A stretch of DNA of 17,699 nucleotides from VAXT01 sp964591295. GTDB taxonomy: Bacteria; Actinomycetota; Thermoleophilia; Gaiellales; Gaiellaceae. Shown one piece after another: positions 14,228 through 17,699 of the stretch. The DNA lies in contig CAZQAG010000049.1 of NCBI GenBank assembly GCA_964591295.1, positions 1 through 17,699 of the forward strand, written 5' to 3'. Under the pieces are notes generated by a model. That model was not told where the DNA came from. It did no database searches and saw only the letters and a program-made list of their open reading frames with translations. Each line of letters opens with the position of its first letter. Position 1 is the first letter of the stretch. The translations under genes and the position numbers were made by a program.

Positions 14228-14236
14228 CGGGGCGGA

Positions 14237-14989
14237 CTAGCCGGCGACCGCTTCGAGCACCCGTTCCGGGATGTCGAAGTTCGAGTGGACGGCCTGGACG
14301 TCGTCGTTCTCCTCGAGCTCGTCCATCAGCCGCACGATCTTGCGCGCGACGGTCTCGTCCTCGATCGACACTGACGTCTTCGGCACCATCGTCGATTCCG
14401 CCGACTCGACCGCCAATCCGGCCTGCTCGAGCGCGGACCGCACCGCGTGCAGGCTCTCGGGCGCGGTCGTCACGACATAGCTCGACTCCTCCGCCTCGAC
14501 ATCGTCGGCGCCGGCGTCGGCTGCGGCCAGCATCAGCTCGTCTTCGTCGGTTCCGCCGTCCACGAGGATCACGCCCTTCCGCTCGAAGAGCCACGCGACC
14601 GAGCCCGACTCGCCGAGGTTCCCGTCGCTCTTCGTGAACGCCTGGCGGACGTCGGCCGCTGTCCGGTTTCTGTTGTCGGTCAGCGCCTCGACGAAGAGCG
14701 CGACGCCGCCGGGGCCGTAGCCCTCGTACGTGACCGTCTCGTAGGCGGCCGCGTCGGTGCCCGTGCCGGAGCCTTTCGCGATCGCGCGCTCGATGTTGTC
14801 CTTCGGCATCGCGGCCTCGCGAGCCTTCTCGATCGCGTTCTGGAGCGCGAGGTTCCCGGCCGGGTCGGGCCCGCCGTCGCGTGCGGCAACGATGATCGCC
14901 CGCACGAGCTTGGAGAAGAGCTGGCCGCGCTTCGCGTCCGTGGCGCCCTTCTTGCGCTTGATCGACGCCCACTTACTGTGTCCCGACAA
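14237..14989 (-). CDS. yebC: YebC/PmpR family protein
   Basis: A 250-residue member of the family variously described as a transcriptional regulator and, more recently, as a ribosome-associated factor helping translation of proline-rich sequences. It begins MSGHSKWASIKRKKGATDAKRGQLFSKL, the highly conserved N-terminus, and has GGPDPAGNLALQNAIEKAR, MPKDNIERAIAKGSG, YEGYGPGGVALFVEALTDNRNRTA and FTKSDGNLGESGSVAWLFERKG. The start is TTG at 14989, supported by GGGAGG about 7 nt upstream and by family conservation. It overlaps the pdxT 3' end by 17 bp. A role in polyproline translation would fit a genome carrying 42-proline proteins next door, but that link is inference. Confidence 0.95.
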   Translation of the reverse strand: MSGHSKWASIKRKKGATDAKRGQLFSKLVRAIIVAARDGGPDPAGNLALQNAIEKAREAAMPKDNIERAIAKGSGTGTDAAAYETVTYEGYGPGGVALFVEALTDNRNRTAADVRQAFTKSDGNLGESGSVAWLFERKGVILVDGGTDEDELMLAAADAGADDVEAEESSYVVTTAPESLHAVRSALEQAGLAVESAESTMVPKTSVSIEDETVARKIVRLMDELEENDDVQAVHSNFDIPERVLEAVAG

Positions 14990-15527
14990 GGCTCGCCTCC
15001 CTAACTGAATCGAGAAAGAGCTCGTGCACGCGCGTATCGTCGGTCAATTCGGGGTGGAAGGTAGCGGCCAGCAAGCGTCCTTGCCGGAACAGGACCGGTT
15101 CGCCGTCCAGCTCGGCCAGCACCTCGGCATCGCCGACCGACTCGACGCGCGGGGCGCGGATGAAGATTCCGCGGAGCGGTGTCGCCTCGCCTGCCAGCTC
15201 GATGTCCGCCTCGAAGCTCGCGACCTGGCGCCCGTAAGCATTCCGCACGACCTTCACATCGAGGAGCCCGAGATGCTCGCGGTCGAGCACGATCAGCCCG
15301 GCGCACGTGCCGAAGATCGGGCGCTCGAACTGTCGGATTGCGTCCTCGAGACCGTAGAGCCGCATCAGCCGCATGAACGTCGTCGATTCTCCTCCGGGGA
15401 TGACGAGCCCGTCGAGCCCTTCGAGCTGCTCGGGCTTCCGCACCTCGACGGGGTCAGCACCGAGGCGCCGCAGCATAGCCGCGTGCTCGCGAAAGTTCCC
15501 CTGGACCGCCAGAACGCCGATCTTCAT
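14973..15527 (-). CDS. pdxT: Pyridoxal 5'-phosphate synthase glutaminase subunit PdxT
   Basis: PdxT hydrolyses glutamine and channels ammonia to PdxS for de novo PLP (vitamin B6) synthesis. It is 184 residues, normal for the family. Class I glutamine amidotransferase features are IGVLAVQGNFREH, the oxyanion loop VIPGGESTT (about 42-50), the nucleophile C75 in FGTCAGLIVL, and the catalytic H158 and E160 in TFHPEL. ATG 15527 has TAGAAT 7 nt upstream and no Shine-Dalgarno, so it is probably leaderless. The TAG of that hexamer is the stop codon of the preceding membrane-protein gene. Its 3' end overlaps yebC. Unusually, pdxS is separated from it by a membrane-protein gene. Confidence 0.96.
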   Translation of the reverse strand: MKIGVLAVQGNFREHAAMLRRLGADPVEVRKPEQLEGLDGLVIPGGESTTFMRLMRLYGLEDAIRQFERPIFGTCAGLIVLDREHLGLLDVKVVRNAYGRQVASFEADIELAGEATPLRGIFIRAPRVESVGDAEVLAELDGEPVLFRQGRLLAATFHPELTDDTRVHELFLDSVREASLVGTQ

Positions 15528-15534
15528 AGGTGAA

Positions 15535-15540
15535 ATTCTA
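15535..15540 (-). promoter_or_regulatory. -10 hexamer of pdxT fused with upstream stop codon
   Basis: TAGAAT on the minus strand, 7 nt before the pdxT ATG. Its first three bases are the TAG stop of the membrane-protein gene. Confidence 0.55.
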
Positions 15541-16524
15541 CGGAGAGCGGGGGGAAACGCGGCGAGCGCGATAGCGCGTCCCTCGATCCACGAGCAAGCC
15601 GAGCACGACGAGGACGAGGCCGAGCAGGATGTAGCCGAGCGGGCCCTTCCACGTCGCCTCGCTGCTTCCCTCGCCCTCGAAGAAGAACGGAATGGAGATG
15701 AACGAGTACCACTTCTCGATGAAATAGGTGCCGACGGCGAGGATTCCGATCGCTCCGATCACGGCATAGCTGGACCGGACGAACACGCGGGCCGAGGCGA
15801 TGTACACGAGCGAGATGAGCCCGCCGAGCGCCCAGGCCCAGTCGTCGCTCCCGAGGAGCTCGAGGATCCCGCCTCCCGCGGCCACGCTCCCCACGACGTG
15901 CGGCCAAAGCGCGTACGGCGCGCGGTCGGTGCGATCCAGCCAGACACCCGCGGCCACGAGGAGCAGGCCGAAGACGATCGCGAACACGGCATGGGTGTCG
16001 TCGGTCGGATCACCGGCCAGCAGCGAGACGTTGTCCACGAGGCCGTACCACGTGACCAGCGCGACAGGCAGCATCAGCAAGGGGAACCGGAAGACCCGCA
16101 CCGCCGCAAGACCGGCCGCGACGATCAGAGCCTCGATCACCAGAAGCGGGGCCTCGAACTCTCGCTGGAAGAAGCTGCCGCTCTCTTCCGGGGCGAAGCC
16201 GAACCAGTCCTCGACCGCCCCGACCCACACCGCGAAGACGATCAGGCCGGCGACCGCGGCGAGCCCGGCCAGGATCGGCATCTCGGCCCGCCGAAGAAGT
16301 AACGCGACCGCGACGAGCGCCGCGAGCGCAAGCGAGGCCCAGCCGACGAGCCCGAGGTCGCTTCCTGGGCCGTTCAACGACTCGAGCAGCCAAAGGGTGG
16401 CGGACAACACGACCAGGGTTCCGAGGTAGAACAGAAACGCGCTGCTGCTCCAGATCGCAAAGAAGGCTCTTTCCGGGATCCAGGCACGCATCTGAGCCGC
16501 AGTCACCGCCCGGGAGCGTGACAC
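15538..16524 (-). CDS. Polytopic membrane protein of unknown function
   Basis: A 328-residue integral membrane protein with about 8-10 hydrophobic helices, including FAIWSSSAFLFYLGTLVVLS, LVGWASLALAALVAVALLL, ILAGLAAVAGLIVFAVWVGA, LLVIEALIVAAGLAAVRVF, LMLPVALVTWYGLVDNVSLL, AVFAIVFGLLLVAAGVWL and GYILLGLVLVVLGLLV. A basic tail, RGTRYRARRVSPRSP, probably faces the cytoplasm. There is no catalytic motif. It broadly resembles DUF2157-like multi-spanning proteins but I cannot assign it. The GTG at 16524 is the longest plausible start; an ATG twelve codons in (MRAWIPERAFF) is an alternative. It lies between pdxS and pdxT, so a link to B6 metabolism is possible but unproven. Confidence 0.75.
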   Translation of the reverse strand: MSRSRAVTAAQMRAWIPERAFFAIWSSSAFLFYLGTLVVLSATLWLLESLNGPGSDLGLVGWASLALAALVAVALLLRRAEMPILAGLAAVAGLIVFAVWVGAVEDWFGFAPEESGSFFQREFEAPLLVIEALIVAAGLAAVRVFRFPLLMLPVALVTWYGLVDNVSLLAGDPTDDTHAVFAIVFGLLLVAAGVWLDRTDRAPYALWPHVVGSVAAGGGILELLGSDDWAWALGGLISLVYIASARVFVRSSYAVIGAIGILAVGTYFIEKWYSFISIPFFFEGEGSSEATWKGPLGYILLGLVLVVLGLLVDRGTRYRARRVSPRSP

Positions 16525-16547
16525 CCGCGCCGGACGGTTAGTTGTAG

Positions 16548-16698
16548 CTGGCCGGGCTCAAAGGAGAGCTCGGGGACGGAATGCTCGACCGTGGCAGGGG
16601 CGGGCAGGTCGAAGCGTCGTTCCTAGGCAGGCGTGCTCTTAGTCGCGCAAAGTGCGAAGCACTTTGCGCGAGTCCCGGGCCCGTGGCCCGAGACCTCC
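16548..16698 (+). repeat. 149-bp interspersed structured repeat, copy 5
   Basis: Homologous to copy 1 from CTGGCCGG through ACCTCC. Hairpin A is a perfect 13-bp stem (16643-16655 with 16659-16671, GAA loop) whose variable pair is C-G (16648-16666). Hairpin B (16672-16681 with 16685-16694, CGT loop) has one change that is C-A on the plus strand but U-G wobble in a minus-strand RNA. The pdxS stop codon begins 2 bp beyond it on the opposite strand. Confidence 0.9.
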
Positions 16699-16699
16699 G

Positions 16700-17584
16700 T
16701 TACCAGCCGCGCGTTTCGAGCAGCTCTTCGGGCGGGATGCCCGCGGCGGCCAAGCCGCTCATCGCATCGCCGAGACCCTGCGACACGCGCGCGAGCACCT
16801 CGGCGTCCTGGAAGTGCGTCGTCGCCTCGACGATCGCCTTCGCGCGCTCGGACGGGTTGTCCGCCTTGAAGATTCCCGAGCCTACGAAAACTCCGTCGGC
16901 GCCGAGCTGCATGCAGAGGGCCGCATCGGCCGGCGTCGCGATCCCGCCCGCGGTAAAGGTCACGACCGGGAGCTTCCCGTTCTCCGCGACCCACTTCACG
17001 AGCTCGACCGGCGCGCGGAGCTCCTTCGCCTCCGAGTAGAGCTCGTCCGGATCCATCGCGCCGAGCTTCTTGATCGCGCCGAAGACCGAGCGCATGTGCG
17101 TGACGGCGTTGACGATGTCGCCGGTGCCGGCCTCGCCCTTGGTGCGGATCATGGCCGCGCCTTCGCCGATCCGGCGAAGCGCCTCCCCGAGGTTCGTGCA
17201 ACCGCAGACGAACGGGACGGTGAATTTCCACTTGTCGATGTGGTTCGCGATATCGGCCGGCGTTAGCACCTCGCTCTCGTCGATGTAGTCGACCTCGAGC
17301 GCCTCGAGGATCTGCGCCTCGACGAAGTGGCCGATGCGGCACTTCGCCATCACCGGGATCGTCATCGCCTCCTGGATCTCGCGGATCATCTCCGGGTCCG
17401 ACATGCGAGCGACGCCGCCCTGCACGCGGATGTCGGCGGGGACACGCTCGAGCGCCATGACGGCGACTGCGCCCGCATCCTCGGCGACGCGCGCCTGCTC
17501 GGCGTTCACGACGTCCATGATCACCCCGCCCTTGAACATCTCGGCGAGGCCCGTCTTGACCCGCATCGTCCCGAGGTCGAGCAT
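16700..17584 (-). CDS. pdxS: Pyridoxal 5'-phosphate synthase lyase subunit PdxS
   Basis: PdxS is the TIM-barrel subunit that assembles PLP from ribose 5-phosphate, glyceraldehyde 3-phosphate and ammonia delivered by PdxT. It is 294 residues, typical for the family. Catalytic residues fall at the standard numbering: D24 in GGVIMDVVNAEQA, K81 in VMAKCRIGHFVEA and K149 in MIRTKGEAGTG. Other conserved runs are RVQGGVARMSDP, FVCGCTNLGEALRRI, FTAGGIATPADAALCMQLGA and GVFVGSGIFKADNP. ATG 17584 is chosen because TAAACT lies 7 nt upstream with no Shine-Dalgarno, and the length matches the family. A twin-hairpin repeat directly follows the stop. Confidence 0.97.
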   Translation of the reverse strand: MLDLGTMRVKTGLAEMFKGGVIMDVVNAEQARVAEDAGAVAVMALERVPADIRVQGGVARMSDPEMIREIQEAMTIPVMAKCRIGHFVEAQILEALEVDYIDESEVLTPADIANHIDKWKFTVPFVCGCTNLGEALRRIGEGAAMIRTKGEAGTGDIVNAVTHMRSVFGAIKKLGAMDPDELYSEAKELRAPVELVKWVAENGKLPVVTFTAGGIATPADAALCMQLGADGVFVGSGIFKADNPSERAKAIVEATTHFQDAEVLARVSQGLGDAMSGLAAAGIPPEELLETRGW

Positions 17585-17591
17585 CGCGGTC

Positions 17592-17597
17592 AGTTTA
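17592..17597 (-). promoter_or_regulatory. -10 hexamer of pdxS fused with upstream stop codon
   Basis: TAAACT on the minus strand, 7 nt before the pdxS ATG. Its first three bases are the TAA stop of the upstream partial gene. No good -35 is seen. Confidence 0.55.
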
Positions 17598-17699
17598 CTC
17601 GGGAGCGCAAGCCTCGCCGTCGTCGTCGCCGGTGAGCCGGCCGAGCAGCTCGCCGACGACCGCGCGCTCCTCCTCGTCGAAGTGGTCGAGGAAGAGCCG
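17595..17699 (-). CDS. C-terminal end of a probable MarR-family regulator (partial)
   Basis: The last 34 codons of an open frame that enters from the right edge, ending FLDHFDEEERAVVGELLGRL and then an acidic tail (GDDDGEACAPE). A closing helix of the form D-E-E-E-R-x-x-x-x-x-L-L-x-x-L is typical of the dimerisation region of MarR regulators. Too little is present to be sure, and nothing can be said about ligand or target. Its stop codon is part of the pdxS -10 hexamer. Confidence 0.5.
   Translation of the reverse strand, partial: RLFLDHFDEEERAVVGELLGRLTGDDDGEACAPE

Noticed and set aside
17598..17699. PLP or B6 riboswitch upstream of pdxS
   Set aside because: The region codes for the end of another protein and the start of pdxS appears leaderless, leaving no room for an RNA aptamer.

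Overview
This is a GC-rich window, roughly two-thirds G+C by eye, with frequent GTG and one TTG start. It most likely comes from an actinobacterium. The dispersed rel, recJ, ruvB-ruvA-ruvC, yebC, pdxT and pdxS genes, all on the minus strand, are the conserved actinobacterial neighbourhood. The deep-branching feel and the multi-cupredoxin proteins suggest a Thermoleophilia/Gaiellales-like lineage, but that assignment is an inference.

Layout, left to right. (1) At 1-4552 lie the 5' part of a bifunctional (p)ppGpp synthetase/hydrolase (minus), a small 35-residue ORF and a class I SAM methyltransferase (plus), recJ (minus), an unrecognised acidic protein (plus), and a DUF6197-like gene (plus) broken by one extra base. 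(2) At 4549-8218 lie a secreted protein of unknown function and the Holliday-junction operon ruvC-ruvA-ruvB (all minus). RuvA and ruvB overlap by 4 bases. The ruvC-ruvA gap holds an elaborate nested inverted repeat. (3) At 8332-14227 is a plus-strand island between ruvC and yebC. It holds two large secreted proteins built from repeated cupredoxin (type 1 copper) domains joined by rigid polyproline rods (one run is 42 prolines), a tandem array of a structured repeat, a secreted protein with a carboxypeptidase-regulatory-like tail, and a VOC/glyoxalase plus ABM-like pair. (4) At 14237-17699 lie yebC, pdxT, a polytopic membrane protein, pdxS and the end of a probable MarR regulator (all minus). 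PdxS and PdxT together form the two-subunit PLP synthase.

Three cross-cutting signals stand out. First, a family of about 149-bp repeats occurs five times, always in the same orientation. Each ends in two adjacent hairpins, and one stem shows a compensatory base-pair swap between copies. Two copies abut the stop codons of ruvB and pdxS, and three form a tandem array that also duplicates half of a terminator. Second, seven genes carry a TA-N3-T -10 hexamer exactly 6 or 7 nt before the start codon with no Shine-Dalgarno sequence, which is the signature of leaderless transcription. At pdxS and pdxT the upstream gene's stop codon is the first half of that hexamer. Third, the two polyproline multi-cupredoxin genes look like a paralogous pair encoding extracellular copper 'beads on rigid rods', which may be a copper-binding or electron-transfer surface system.
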